Positions 54,862-62,767 of a DNA stretch of 64,000 nt are shown one piece after another. How positions within the stretch are numbered: the stretch's first letter is position 1; the number at the start of each line of letters is the position of its first letter. Both the position numbers and the translations under genes were made by a program. Under the pieces are notes generated by a model. The model was not told where the DNA came from and ran no database searches. It worked only from the letters and a program-made list of their open reading frames with translations. This stretch comes from Prevotella sp. Lineage in GTDB: Bacteria > Bacteroidota > Bacteroidia > Bacteroidales > Bacteroidaceae. The stretch is from positions 502,731 through 566,730 of the forward strand of contig JAFZVV010000011.1 of assembly GCA_017617615.1 (NCBI GenBank), read 5' to 3'.

Positions 54862-56523
54862 CTATTTCTTCTGGTTGTCGTTGGCGCGTATCTCCACCCT
54901 GCGTATCTTGCCGCTGATGGTCTTCGGCAACTCATCGACGAACTCGATGATGCGGGGGTATTTGTAGGGGGCGGTCACACGCTTCACGTGGTTCTGCAAC
55001 TCTTTCACGAGGTCGTCGGAGGCCTTCGGCTTCCATTCCGAACCGAGCACCACGGTGGCCTTCACCACCATGCCGCGGATTTCGTCGGGCACTCCGGTGA
55101 TGGCACACTCCACGACGGCGGGATGGGTCATCAGTGCGCTCTCCACCTCGAAGGGGCCGATGCGGTAGCCACTGCTCTTGATCACGTCGTCGATGCGCCC
55201 TTCGAACCAGTAGTAACCGTCTTCGTCGCGCCACGCCACGTCGCCGGTGTGGTAGACACCGTTGTCCCAGGCTTTCTTGGTGAGTTCCTCGTCGCGGTAG
55301 TAGCCCTTGAAAAGGCCGATGGGCTTGCCATGGCTGGTATTGACCACGATCTCGCCTTTCTCACCATCCTCGCATGAGGTGCCATCGGGGCGCACGAGGT
55401 CGATGTCGTATTGGGGGTTGGGGATGCCCATGCTGCCGGGCTTCGGGTCCATCCACGGCATGGTGCCGAGGGTCATCGTGGTCTCTGTCTGTCCGAAGCC
55501 CTCCATCAGGCGGATGCCGGTCAGTTCATAGAACTTGTCGTAGACAGCGGGGTTGAGGGCTTCGCCGGCGGTGCAGCAGTAGCGCAGGGCACTGAGGTCG
55601 TATTGGGAGAAGTCCTCGCGGATGAGGAACCGGTAGACGGTGGGTGGGGCACAGAAAGAGGTGACATGGTATTTCTCCATCTGGCGCAACATGTTGTCGG
55701 CGGCGAACTTCTCGTGGTCGTAGACGAAAACGGCGGCACCGGCAAACCACTGGCCGTAGAACTTGCCCCACACGGCTTTACCCCATCCCGTGTCGGCCAC
55801 GGTGAGGTGGATGCTGTCTTCGGCAAGGTTGTGCCAGAACACACCGGTAGTGAGGTGACCGAGGGCATAGAGATGGTCGTGGGCCACCATCTTGGGCTCG
55901 CCGCTCGTGCCGCTGGTGAAATACATCAGCATGGTGTCGTCGTTGTCGTTCACATGTGCGGGACGCACGAACTGCGGTGCTTGGTCTATCTCGGCCATCC
56001 AGTCGTGGAAGCCTTCGGGCACCTCGGGACCAATGCTGATGAGGGTCTTTACCGTGGGACTGTCGGGCATGGCAGCAGCTACCTGACCGAGCACATAGGG
56101 CTCGCCCACACAGATGATGCCTTTCACCGAGGCACGGGTGTTGCGGTATATGATGTCTTTCTTCGTGAGCATGTGGGTGGCAGGAATGGCCACGGCACCG
56201 AGCTTGCAGAGGGCGAGCATCGATACCCACCACTCCAGGCGGCGCTTCTCGATGAGCATCACCATGTCGCCACGGCCGATACCCAGCGACTGCAGGTATG
56301 CTGCTGCCTGGTCGCTCTTGCGCTTGAGGTCGGCAAACGTCAGACGTATCTCCACACCCTGGTCGTTGGTCCACAATAGGGCAAGCTTGTCGGGCTGCTC
56401 TTCTGCCCAGACGTCCATCACGTCGTAGGCGAAATTGAAATTCTCCTTAATCTTGAAATGCAGGTTACGCTTGAAGTCTTCCACCGAAGAGAAGGTCGTC
56501 TGCTCTAAAAATCTTTCTACCAT
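54862..56523 (-). CDS. AMP-forming acyl-CoA synthetase
   Basis: Activates a carboxylic acid to its CoA thioester through an acyl-AMP. The 553 residues show all core motifs: YFTSGTSGEPKMVAHDH (ATP loop), GFGQTETTMTLGTMP, HTGDVAWRDEDGYYWFEGRI with DDVIKSSGYRI after it, and PKTISGKIRR with the catalytic Lys near the end. It groups by eye with medium-chain or aromatic acyl-CoA synthetases (AcsM/AAE type); the acyl chain cannot be named. It lies 12 bp after an XRE-cupin regulator gene, a pairing I have seen in other Bacteroidetes, and 3 bp before proB. Why it sits in an arginine/proline run is unclear. Confidence 0.92.
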   Translation of the reverse strand: MVERFLEQTTFSSVEDFKRNLHFKIKENFNFAYDVMDVWAEEQPDKLALLWTNDQGVEIRLTFADLKRKSDQAAAYLQSLGIGRGDMVMLIEKRRLEWWVSMLALCKLGAVAIPATHMLTKKDIIYRNTRASVKGIICVGEPYVLGQVAAAMPDSPTVKTLISIGPEVPEGFHDWMAEIDQAPQFVRPAHVNDNDDTMLMYFTSGTSGEPKMVAHDHLYALGHLTTGVFWHNLAEDSIHLTVADTGWGKAVWGKFYGQWFAGAAVFVYDHEKFAADNMLRQMEKYHVTSFCAPPTVYRFLIREDFSQYDLSALRYCCTAGEALNPAVYDKFYELTGIRLMEGFGQTETTMTLGTMPWMDPKPGSMGIPNPQYDIDLVRPDGTSCEDGEKGEIVVNTSHGKPIGLFKGYYRDEELTKKAWDNGVYHTGDVAWRDEDGYYWFEGRIDDVIKSSGYRIGPFEVESALMTHPAVVECAITGVPDEIRGMVVKATVVLGSEWKPKASDDLVKELQNHVKRVTAPYKYPRIIEFVDELPKTISGKIRRVEIRANDNQKK

Positions 56524-56535
56524 GGGAGTGTGTCG

Positions 56536-57090
56536 TTAAAAGATGATGGCTAAAAACCTCACGGGCTTGTCGTTGAGCGTGCGCATGCCATGGGGCTGGG
56601 TGGCATCGAAATACACGGAGTCACCCTCCTGAAGGGTAAGCACTTTCGGACCGATGGTGAGTTCCATCGCGCCTTCGAGCACCATGTTGAATTCCTGACC
56701 GCTGTGGGAGTTCATCTCCTTCGGCGTGTCGGCGGGCTTGGGCTCCACGGTGACGATGAAGGGGTCGGCCTTACGTCCACGGAAACCGCTGGCAAGACTC
56801 TCGTAGTTGTAGGCGCTGCGGCGCTCCACACTCATTCCGTGACCCTTGCGGGTGAGGAAGTAACTGCTCATCTTCGGTTCCTCGCCGAACATCAGCACAT
56901 CGAGCGACACGCCATATTGCTTGGCTATCTTCTGCAGGTTGGCAACAGAGAGTTCACTCTCACCTTTCTCCATGCCCAGGTAGTTCTCTACCGAGATGCC
57001 GCACAGGGCAGCCACCTCTTCGGCACTGATGTCGAGCACGTCGCGCAGGCCGCGCAGGCGCTCGCCTATCTGTATCAATTGTTCGTCCAT
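56536..57090 (-). CDS. XRE-family regulator with C-terminal cupin domain
   Basis: A 184-residue DNA-binding regulator. I start at the ATG at 57090 (an upstream in-frame ATG at 57126 adds a basic tail and is less likely). The helix-turn-helix is LIQIGERLRGLRDVLDISAE followed by EVAALCGISVENYLGMEKGE (about 4-50). The cupin (about 110-184) has NSHSGQEFNMVLEGAMELTI and DSVYFDATQPHGM, with His and Glu that can bind metal or a small ligand. Such proteins repress or activate neighbouring metabolic genes in response to a metabolite. Its likely target is the acyl-CoA synthetase 12 bp downstream. Confidence 0.9.
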   Translation of the reverse strand: MDEQLIQIGERLRGLRDVLDISAEEVAALCGISVENYLGMEKGESELSVANLQKIAKQYGVSLDVLMFGEEPKMSSYFLTRKGHGMSVERRSAYNYESLASGFRGRKADPFIVTVEPKPADTPKEMNSHSGQEFNMVLEGAMELTIGPKVLTLQEGDSVYFDATQPHGMRTLNDKPVRFLAIIF

Positions 57091-57146
57091 ATGGTTTGTT
57101 TTTTTTTTATATTTCATGTTTCGCATTCACTCTGCCATCTTAACCG

Positions 57147-57170
57147 ATTGAAAATTGAAGATTGAAAATT
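57147..57170. repeat. 7-bp tandem repeat (ATTGAAR) between proC and the XRE-cupin gene
   Basis: Three gap-free 7-bp units (ATTGAAA, ATTGAAG, ATTGAAA) plus a partial fourth lie in the 170-bp space. Unlike the other arrays it is about 90 bp past the proC stop. No -7 box matching TAnnTTTG was found for the XRE-cupin gene. Confidence 0.5.
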
Positions 57171-57262
57171 AGCCAAACCTCAAATGTCGTGCAAGCCGAA
57201 TGCAGAAGAACTTGTTCTTATGCTGAGGCGCAGCCGACATTCGACCGAAGGTCAAATCTCAA

Positions 57263-58048
57263 TTACATTCCCGCTTTCAGACCGCGGATGACGGCACTGG
57301 TGAAGCCGGCGTTCTCCATCTCGTTGAGGCCTTTAATGGTCACACCACCGGGAGTGGTCACCTTGTCGATTTCGCTCTCGGGGTGATGGCCGGTGGCCTG
57401 GAGGAGCGACACGGCGCCTTTTACCGTCTGAAGGACGATTTGCTGGGCATCGGAGGCACGGAAACCGATTTCGACGCCGCCTTCAACCGAGGCACGCACA
57501 TAGCGCATGGCATAGGCGATGCCACAGGATGCCAACGTGGTTCCTGCAGCCAGCAACCGTTCTTCGGTGAGGAGACAGTGTCCCACTTCCTCGAACAGCT
57601 GCCGAACAATGTCGGTCTCGTTTTTCGTAGCCGTCACGGGCACGAGGAAGGTCATCGACTCTTTCACGGCAATGGCGGTATTGGGGATGGCGAGGAAGAG
57701 CTTGGGCTGTACGAGGTCGCCTTTGTCAAGCCACGAAAGAATGGACTCGGAAGAGACACCGGCAGCGATGACGACGAGAATCTGTCGCTGGTAGTCGAGC
57801 GAAGGCTTGATGCCTTTCAGCACGGTCTCTACCAGCCAGGGCTTCACGACCACCATCACGATGTCGGCGTGCTTGGCAGCAGCATTGTTGTCGGTGGTGA
57901 TGCTGGCTCCGCTGTCGGTGAAACGGTTGAGTGCGGCTTCGCTGGGGTCGGCGATGGTGAGGTCGGAGGCACTGACGGCATCACTCTGCATGAGGCCTTC
58001 GGCAAGGGCACCTCCCATGGCACCCGCTCCAATGATGGATATCTTCAT
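57263..58048 (-). CDS. proC: Pyrroline-5-carboxylate reductase
   Basis: Last step of proline synthesis: reduces pyrroline-5-carboxylate with NAD(P)H. The 261-residue chain begins with the Rossmann motif ISIIGAGAMGGALAEGL. The C-terminal dimerisation domain carries a recognisable TVKGAVSLLQ and the HPESEIDKVTTPGGVTIKGL signature. It overlaps the end of argD by 4 bp (58045-58048), so the two are translationally coupled. With proB and proA in the same run, all three proline enzymes are present here. Confidence 0.95.
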   Translation of the reverse strand: MKISIIGAGAMGGALAEGLMQSDAVSASDLTIADPSEAALNRFTDSGASITTDNNAAAKHADIVMVVVKPWLVETVLKGIKPSLDYQRQILVVIAAGVSSESILSWLDKGDLVQPKLFLAIPNTAIAVKESMTFLVPVTATKNETDIVRQLFEEVGHCLLTEERLLAAGTTLASCGIAYAMRYVRASVEGGVEIGFRASDAQQIVLQTVKGAVSLLQATGHHPESEIDKVTTPGGVTIKGLNEMENAGFTSAVIRGLKAGM

Positions 58049-59181
58049 GACAATGCTTTTGTTAGTTTCTCAATAAAGGCGTCGGCTTCCGACTCGCTGA
58101 TACACAGGGGTGGAAGTAGGCGCAGTGTGGTGGTTCCTGAACTGCCTACGAAACAATGCTCTTCGTAGACAAGCCGTTCGCGGATGGCTTTCTGGGGGAT
58201 GTCGAGTTCAATGCCGATCATCAGTCCGCGGCCGCGCACTTCCACGATATGGGGTTGGGTGGCCTGCAAGGCTTTCAGACGGGTTATGAGGTACTCGCCC
58301 ACGGTGTGGGCATTCTCTAGCAGATGTTCTTGTTCGATGGTGTCGAGCACGGCCAGGGCGGCAGCACAAGCCAGGTGGTTGCCTCCGAAGGTGGTGCCGA
58401 GCTGACCGTATATGGGGGTGAACTGGGGTGAGATGAGCACCGCCGACATGGGAAAGCCATTGGCGATGCCCTTTGCTACGGTGATGAGGTCGGGACGTAT
58501 GCCCAGCCACTGGTGGGCAAAGAACTTGCCGCTGCGTCCGTAACCGCATTGTATCTCGTCGCAGATGAGCACGGTACCATGGTCTTTGCATGCCTGACTC
58601 AGCTGCTGGGCAAAGTCGCTCTCTACCAGACGGATGCCGCCCACGCCCTGGATACATTCGAGTACGCAGGCGCACACGTCGTCCTTCGCCAGTTCGGCTT
58701 CCCATGCACCGATGTCGTTCAGGGGAAGGTATGTGACATGGTGGTTGGCATTCACCGGGGCGATGATCTTGGGGTTGTCGGTGGCTTCTACGGCAAGCGA
58801 GGTGCGGCCGTGGAAGGCTTTCTGCGCCACGAGGATGCGGGTGCGGCCGGTATGGAAAGAGGCGAGTTTCAGGGCATTCTCGTTGGCCTCGGCACCGCTG
58901 TTCACCAGAAACAGCTGGTAGTCGTCGTAGCCGCTCACCTGTCCGAGACGGGTGGCCAACTGGCGTTGCAGGTCGTTGACGACGGAGTTGGAATAGAATC
59001 CCAGGGTACTGGCCTGACGGGTAATGGCTTCTACGTAGTTCTTGTGGCTGTGGCCGATGCTGATGACGGCATGGCCTCCGTAGAGGTCGAGATACTCGGT
59101 GCCCTTGTCGTCGAAGACCTTGCAGCCTTCACCTCTTACGATATTGACGTTGAGCAGGGGATATACGTCGTAGAGTTTCAT
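58045..59181 (-). CDS. argD: Acylornithine aminotransferase
   Basis: A PLP enzyme that makes N-acyl-ornithine from the semialdehyde and glutamate. The 378 residues contain YLDLYGGHAVISIGHSHKNY, FLVNSGAEANENALKLA, LICDEIQCGYGRSGKFF and TVAKGIANGFPMSAV with the PLP Lys. In Bacteroidetes the acyl group is likely succinyl, given the argF' enzyme in this cluster. It lies 12 bp after argC and overlaps proC by 4 bp. Confidence 0.94.
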   Translation of the reverse strand: MKLYDVYPLLNVNIVRGEGCKVFDDKGTEYLDLYGGHAVISIGHSHKNYVEAITRQASTLGFYSNSVVNDLQRQLATRLGQVSGYDDYQLFLVNSGAEANENALKLASFHTGRTRILVAQKAFHGRTSLAVEATDNPKIIAPVNANHHVTYLPLNDIGAWEAELAKDDVCACVLECIQGVGGIRLVESDFAQQLSQACKDHGTVLICDEIQCGYGRSGKFFAHQWLGIRPDLITVAKGIANGFPMSAVLISPQFTPIYGQLGTTFGGNHLACAAALAVLDTIEQEHLLENAHTVGEYLITRLKALQATQPHIVEVRGRGLMIGIELDIPQKAIRERLVYEEHCFVGSSGTTTLRLLPPLCISESEADAFIEKLTKALS

Positions 59182-59193
59182 GATGATATGGTA

Positions 59194-60162
59194 TTAAAAT
59201 GCGCTCGGCTTGAGACGGAGACCGGCGGTCTCGTCGATGCCGAACATGATGTTCATATTCTGCAGGGCCTGGCCCACGGCTCCTTTGAGCAGGTTGTCGA
59301 TGCATGAAGTGACGAGCAACTTGTCGCCGTACTTCTCACAGTGTACCAGGGCCTTGTTGGTGTTCACCACTTGTTTCAAGTCGATGGCCTTGTCTACATA
59401 ATGGGTGAAGGGGGCGTCGGCATAGAAGGCCTTGTAGGCACCCACGATATCGTCGATATCGGCATCGGTCTTCACTACCTCGGTGGCAAAGATGCCACGG
59501 GCGAAGTCGCCACGGTAGGGAATGAAGTCGACATGGGCATCGAGGTGGCCTTGCACTTGGCGGAGGCTCTGCTCTATCTCGGGCACGTGCTGGTGGCTGA
59601 AGGGTTTGTAGATGCTCAGGTTGTTGTTGCGCCAGGAGAAATGGGTGGTGCCGGTGGGTTTCTGTCCGGCTCCCGTACTGCCGGTGATGGCGTTGACGGC
59701 CACATCCTGACGGATGATGCCCATCTTGGCGGCGGGCAGCAGTCCGAGCTGTATACAGGTAGCAAAGCATCCGGGGTTGGCAACGTGTCTGGCTCCGGCA
59801 ATGGCCTCGCGGTTGATTTCGGGCAGACCGTAGACGAAGTCGTTGCCGGGGGCAGAGAGGCGGAAGTCCTGCGCCAGGTCGATGATGCGCATGCCCTCGG
59901 GCACAGCGTGCTGGGCAAGGAAAGCCTCGCTCTTGCCGTGACCGAAACAGAGGAAGAGCACGTCGGCTTGGTCGAAGGGCATCTCGTCGGTGAACACCAG
60001 GTCGGTGTCGCCATAGAGTCCTTCGTGCACGTCGGTGATGTGGTTGCCGGCATTGCTCTCGCTGTGGATGAATGCGATCTCGGCTTCGGGATGGTTGAGC
60101 AGGAGGCGGATGAGTTCACCGGCAGTATAGCCGGCGCCGCCGAGTATTCCTATCTTGATCAT
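59194..60162 (-). CDS. argC: N-acyl-gamma-glutamyl-phosphate reductase
   Basis: Reduces N-acyl-glutamyl phosphate to the semialdehyde. The 322-residue protein opens with the NADPH-binding IGILGGAGYTAGELIRLLLN; the catalytic Cys is in VANPGCFATCIQLGLLPA. Length suits the shorter ArgC type. It lies 30 bp after argG and 12 bp before argD. Whether it acts on the acetyl or succinyl form cannot be read from sequence. Confidence 0.95.
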   Translation of the reverse strand: MIKIGILGGAGYTAGELIRLLLNHPEAEIAFIHSESNAGNHITDVHEGLYGDTDLVFTDEMPFDQADVLFLCFGHGKSEAFLAQHAVPEGMRIIDLAQDFRLSAPGNDFVYGLPEINREAIAGARHVANPGCFATCIQLGLLPAAKMGIIRQDVAVNAITGSTGAGQKPTGTTHFSWRNNNLSIYKPFSHQHVPEIEQSLRQVQGHLDAHVDFIPYRGDFARGIFATEVVKTDADIDDIVGAYKAFYADAPFTHYVDKAIDLKQVVNTNKALVHCEKYGDKLLVTSCIDNLLKGAVGQALQNMNIMFGIDETAGLRLKPSAF

Positions 60163-60192
60163 GTGTGGGTGTAAATGTAGTATGACGGCAGG

Positions 60193-61392
60193 TTATCTCT
60201 TCTCGTCGGGATGGATGCCGTAGTAGACTCGCAGGGGAGTGCTGAGCACCTTGATGAATCCCTTGGCCTCGTCGGAGGTCCAGCCGTGCTGCATCTCACC
60301 ATATTCGCCGAGTTTCGACTTCAGCAGATCGTCGGCGGAGTCTACACCCACGGTCTCGAAGCCCAGCGGACGGAGACGGAGGATGACGGTGCCGTTGACA
60401 TGGCGCTGCGAACTGGTGAGCATGGCCTCGATGTCGGGCATCACGGGTTCCAGGTACTGGCTCTCGTGCAGGAACATGCCATACCAGTTGGCTACCTGGT
60501 CTTTCCAGTATTGCTGCCATTTGCTCAAGGTGTATTTCTCGAGCAGGCGATGTGCCTCGATGATGAGTTTCGGGGCTGCGGCTTCGAAGCCCACACGGCC
60601 CTTGATGCCGATGATGGTGTCGCCTACATTGCAGTCGCGGCCGATGCCATAGGCAGCACCGATCTCCTCGATGCACTGGATGGCCTTCACCTTGTCGTCG
60701 AACGACTTGTCATCGACGGCCACAATCTCGCCTTTCTCGAACGTGATGCGCAGGAGACGCTCCTCGTCACAGGTGACATGTTTGAGGTAGGCTTCCTCGG
60801 GAAGTCCCTGGGCAGAGTCGAGTATTTCGCCACCACAGATGCTGGTACCCCATATGCCTACGTTGTAGGAATACTTGAGTTTGGCGAAGTCGGCAGAAAA
60901 ACCGTGTTCGTTGAGGTAGTCGACTTCTTCCTGGCGCGAGAGTTTCTGGTCGCGGGTGAGGGTGATGATTTCTACGCCGGGAGCCATCACGAGGAAGGTC
61001 ATGTCGAAACGGATCTGGTCGTTGCCGGCTCCCGTCGAGCCATGTGCAATGGCATCTGCACCGATCTCCTTGGCGTAACGGGCAATGGCAATGGCTTGGA
61101 AGATACGCTCGGAAGAGACGGAGATGGGATAACAGTTGTTGCGGAGCACATTGCCGAAAATCATGTATTTCAACGATTTCTCGTAATACTCCTGGGTGAC
61201 GTCGAGGGTGACGTATTGTTTCGCACCGAGAGCATAGGCATTGCTCTCGTTCTTCTTCAACTGCTCATCGCTGAAGCCACCGGTATTGGCACAGGCGGCA
61301 TACACATCGTAACCTTCGTTGGCGAGACGCATCACCGTATAGGAGGTGTCGAGACCACCCGAGAAGGCTACTACTACTTTTTTCTTTGTCAT
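60193..61392 (-). CDS. argG: Argininosuccinate synthase
   Basis: Joins citrulline and aspartate with ATP. I start at the ATG at 61392 (399 residues) because it leads directly into KKKVVVAFSGGLDTSYTVM, the PP-loop where the family begins. An upstream ATG at 61434 shares ATGA with the GNAT stop and would add 14 residues; coupling from it is possible. GSTGAGNDQIRFDMTF and DTIIGIKGRVGFEAAAPKLI are conserved active-site segments. It lies between the GNAT gene and argC. Confidence 0.95.
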   Translation of the reverse strand: MTKKKVVVAFSGGLDTSYTVMRLANEGYDVYAACANTGGFSDEQLKKNESNAYALGAKQYVTLDVTQEYYEKSLKYMIFGNVLRNNCYPISVSSERIFQAIAIARYAKEIGADAIAHGSTGAGNDQIRFDMTFLVMAPGVEIITLTRDQKLSRQEEVDYLNEHGFSADFAKLKYSYNVGIWGTSICGGEILDSAQGLPEEAYLKHVTCDEERLLRITFEKGEIVAVDDKSFDDKVKAIQCIEEIGAAYGIGRDCNVGDTIIGIKGRVGFEAAAPKLIIEAHRLLEKYTLSKWQQYWKDQVANWYGMFLHESQYLEPVMPDIEAMLTSSQRHVNGTVILRLRPLGFETVGVDSADDLLKSKLGEYGEMQHGWTSDEAKGFIKVLSTPLRVYYGIHPDEKR

Positions 61393-61430
61393 GTTATTGG
61401 CTTTAGGGGCAGCACGGTGTGCCACCTTTA

Positions 61431-62066
61431 TCATTTAATGGTTTCTTTGTCTGGGTTTTCTGCGGATGGCTCTGCTTTGCCATCCAGTTCCTTGATACGC
61501 TCAAGCACCTCGGTAGGGATTTTTGCCGGAAGATGTTCCTCGGGGTCGTAGAGCATCGCCGTGCAGATGCAGTATTTGCGGTTGGTGCGCTTCAGGATGT
61601 CGACGTTGACGCAACCTTCGCAACCGCGCCAGAAGGCCTCGTCGTCGGTGAGGTCGTCGAAAGTGACAGGCTGGTAACCCAACTGGGTGTTCATGGTCAT
61701 CACTGCGGCACCACTCGTGAGACTGAAAATCTTGGCGTGCGGCCAGCGGGTACGGGCAAGGGAGAAGGTCATCTCCTTGATGCGCTTGGCAATGCCCCTG
61801 CCACGGTAGTCGGGATGTACGATAAGTCCGGAGGTGGTGACGTAATGCTTGTTGCCCCAGGTCTCGATGTAACTGAATCCGGCAAACGTTTCACCGTCGA
61901 GGGCTATCACGGCCTTCGCTTCACGCATCTTCGTCACAAGATATTCGGGGGTGCGGCGGGCAATGCCCGTGCCTCTCACTTTGGCTGCTTCGGAAATCGT
62001 CGACAGAATGGTGTCGACATATTTCTCATGCGAGGCATCAGCCACCACAACTTTGATGTCTTCCAT
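61431..62066 (-). CDS. GNAT-family acyltransferase in the arginine cluster
   Basis: A 211-residue N-acyltransferase. The acetyl-CoA-binding segment is TSGLIVHPDYRGRGIAKRI (about 79-98), with the usual R/Q-x-x-G-x-A form. A Cys-containing tail follows (RGCEGCVNVDILKRTNRKYC, about 147-166), which is unusual for a small GNAT and could bind metal. It lies between argR and argG. No classic argA or argJ is in the window, so this is a candidate for the enzyme that acylates glutamate (with acetyl- or succinyl-CoA) at the start of the pathway. That role is inference from context. Confidence 0.85.
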   Translation of the reverse strand: MEDIKVVVADASHEKYVDTILSTISEAAKVRGTGIARRTPEYLVTKMREAKAVIALDGETFAGFSYIETWGNKHYVTTSGLIVHPDYRGRGIAKRIKEMTFSLARTRWPHAKIFSLTSGAAVMTMNTQLGYQPVTFDDLTDDEAFWRGCEGCVNVDILKRTNRKYCICTAMLYDPEEHLPAKIPTEVLERIKELDGKAEPSAENPDKETIK

Positions 62067-62097
62067 TTTCTATTGTTTAATGACTTATGGAATAGGG

Positions 62098-62574
62098 TTA
62101 GCGGATGTTGGGGATAATCGCGCTGAGGTCTTCAATGACCGCATCGATGGCAGACCCTTCCTTGATGACGATGAAAATGGTATCGTCACCGGCAATGGTG
62201 CCGATGATGTTGGGACTGTCGCTGTTGTCGATATTGTAGGCAATGCTGCTGGCATATCCCGGACGGGTCTTGATGACACCCATGTTGCCTGAGAAACTGA
62301 TGGACAGGAATCCCGATGTCTGCAACATCTCCATCGCCGAACGGGGCTTGGTGATGCGCTTGTACATCGTGTCGTTGGGCAGCACGTATACATACTTGCC
62401 GTTCATGCTCGCTGCCTTGGCTACCTTCAACTGTTTCAGGTCACGACTCAGAGTGGCCTGAGTAAGCTTGAATCCTTCTTTCTCCAATGCCTGGAGCACT
62501 TCTTCCTGGCTGCCTAATTCCTTGCTCGAAATCAGCATCTTCAGGGCTTCCATTCTGCTGTTCTTGATCTTCAT
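62098..62574 (-). CDS. argR: Arginine repressor
   Basis: Represses arginine genes when arginine is bound. The 158 residues start at the ATG at 62574 (in-frame upstream start less likely). The N-terminal winged helix has LTQATLSRDLKQLKVAKAAS (recognition region about 45-65). The C-terminal oligomerisation and arginine-binding domain includes GTIAGDDTIFIVIKEGSAID, in which the acidic pair contacts arginine in homologues. It is the first gene of the arginine/proline run, and its promoter overlaps a TGCA-type dyad, pointing to self-control. Confidence 0.95.
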   Translation of the reverse strand: MKIKNSRMEALKMLISSKELGSQEEVLQALEKEGFKLTQATLSRDLKQLKVAKAASMNGKYVYVLPNDTMYKRITKPRSAMEMLQTSGFLSISFSGNMGVIKTRPGYASSIAYNIDNSDSPNIIGTIAGDDTIFIVIKEGSAIDAVIEDLSAIIPNIR

Positions 62575-62599
62575 ATGCGCATAAATATTCTTTCTGGGG

Positions 62600-62613
62600 T
62601 GCAAAATTATGCA
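62600..62613. promoter_or_regulatory. Candidate ArgR operator overlapping the argR -7 box
   Basis: TGCAAAATTATGCA has TGCA at both ends around six A/T bases. The spacing equals that of the E. coli ARG-box core, with TGCA in place of TGAAT-type arms. It contains the minus-strand -7 box. A second palindrome, TATGCGCATA, sits at the start codon (62574-62583). Confidence 0.65.
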
Positions 62614-62632
62614 AAATCAAACATACCACAAA
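62602..62632 (-). promoter_or_regulatory. Promoter of argR and the arginine/proline run
   Basis: On the minus strand, TTTG (62632-62629) and TAATTTTG (62609-62602) are 19 bp apart, an ideal sigma-ABfr pair. The -7 box is embedded in a TGCA-type dyad. Confidence 0.75.
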
Positions 62633-62635
62633 ATA

Positions 62636-62657
62636 ATTATGCGCCAAAATGCATAAT
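62636..62657. promoter_or_regulatory. Second candidate ArgR operator, upstream of -33
   Basis: ATTATGC (62636-62642) and GCATAAT (62651-62657) are exact complements with 8 bp between. It shares the TTATGC half-site with the downstream dyad and ends just outside the -33 element, as expected for a second hexamer contact. Confidence 0.6.
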
Positions 62658-62715
62658 ATGTGGAAAATAATTTGAATTGAACGGCGATGAAGGTTATATA
62701 CGATTACGTGCGGCG

Positions 62716-62745
62716 AAAAAAAAAGGTGGGCGACTTTCGCCCACC
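62716..62745 (-). terminator. Rho-independent terminator of the Bax-inhibitor-1 family gene
   Basis: On the minus strand, GGTGGGCGA pairs exactly with TCGCCCACC around a 3-nt loop, followed by nine T. It lies 22 bp after the stop codon. Confidence 0.92.
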
Positions 62746-62767
62746 ACGATGGATATGATGAATTGTC

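Noticed and set aside
60211..61551. 446-codon plus-strand frame opposite argG
   Set aside because: Opposite a conserved enzyme, with no start signal or family likeness.
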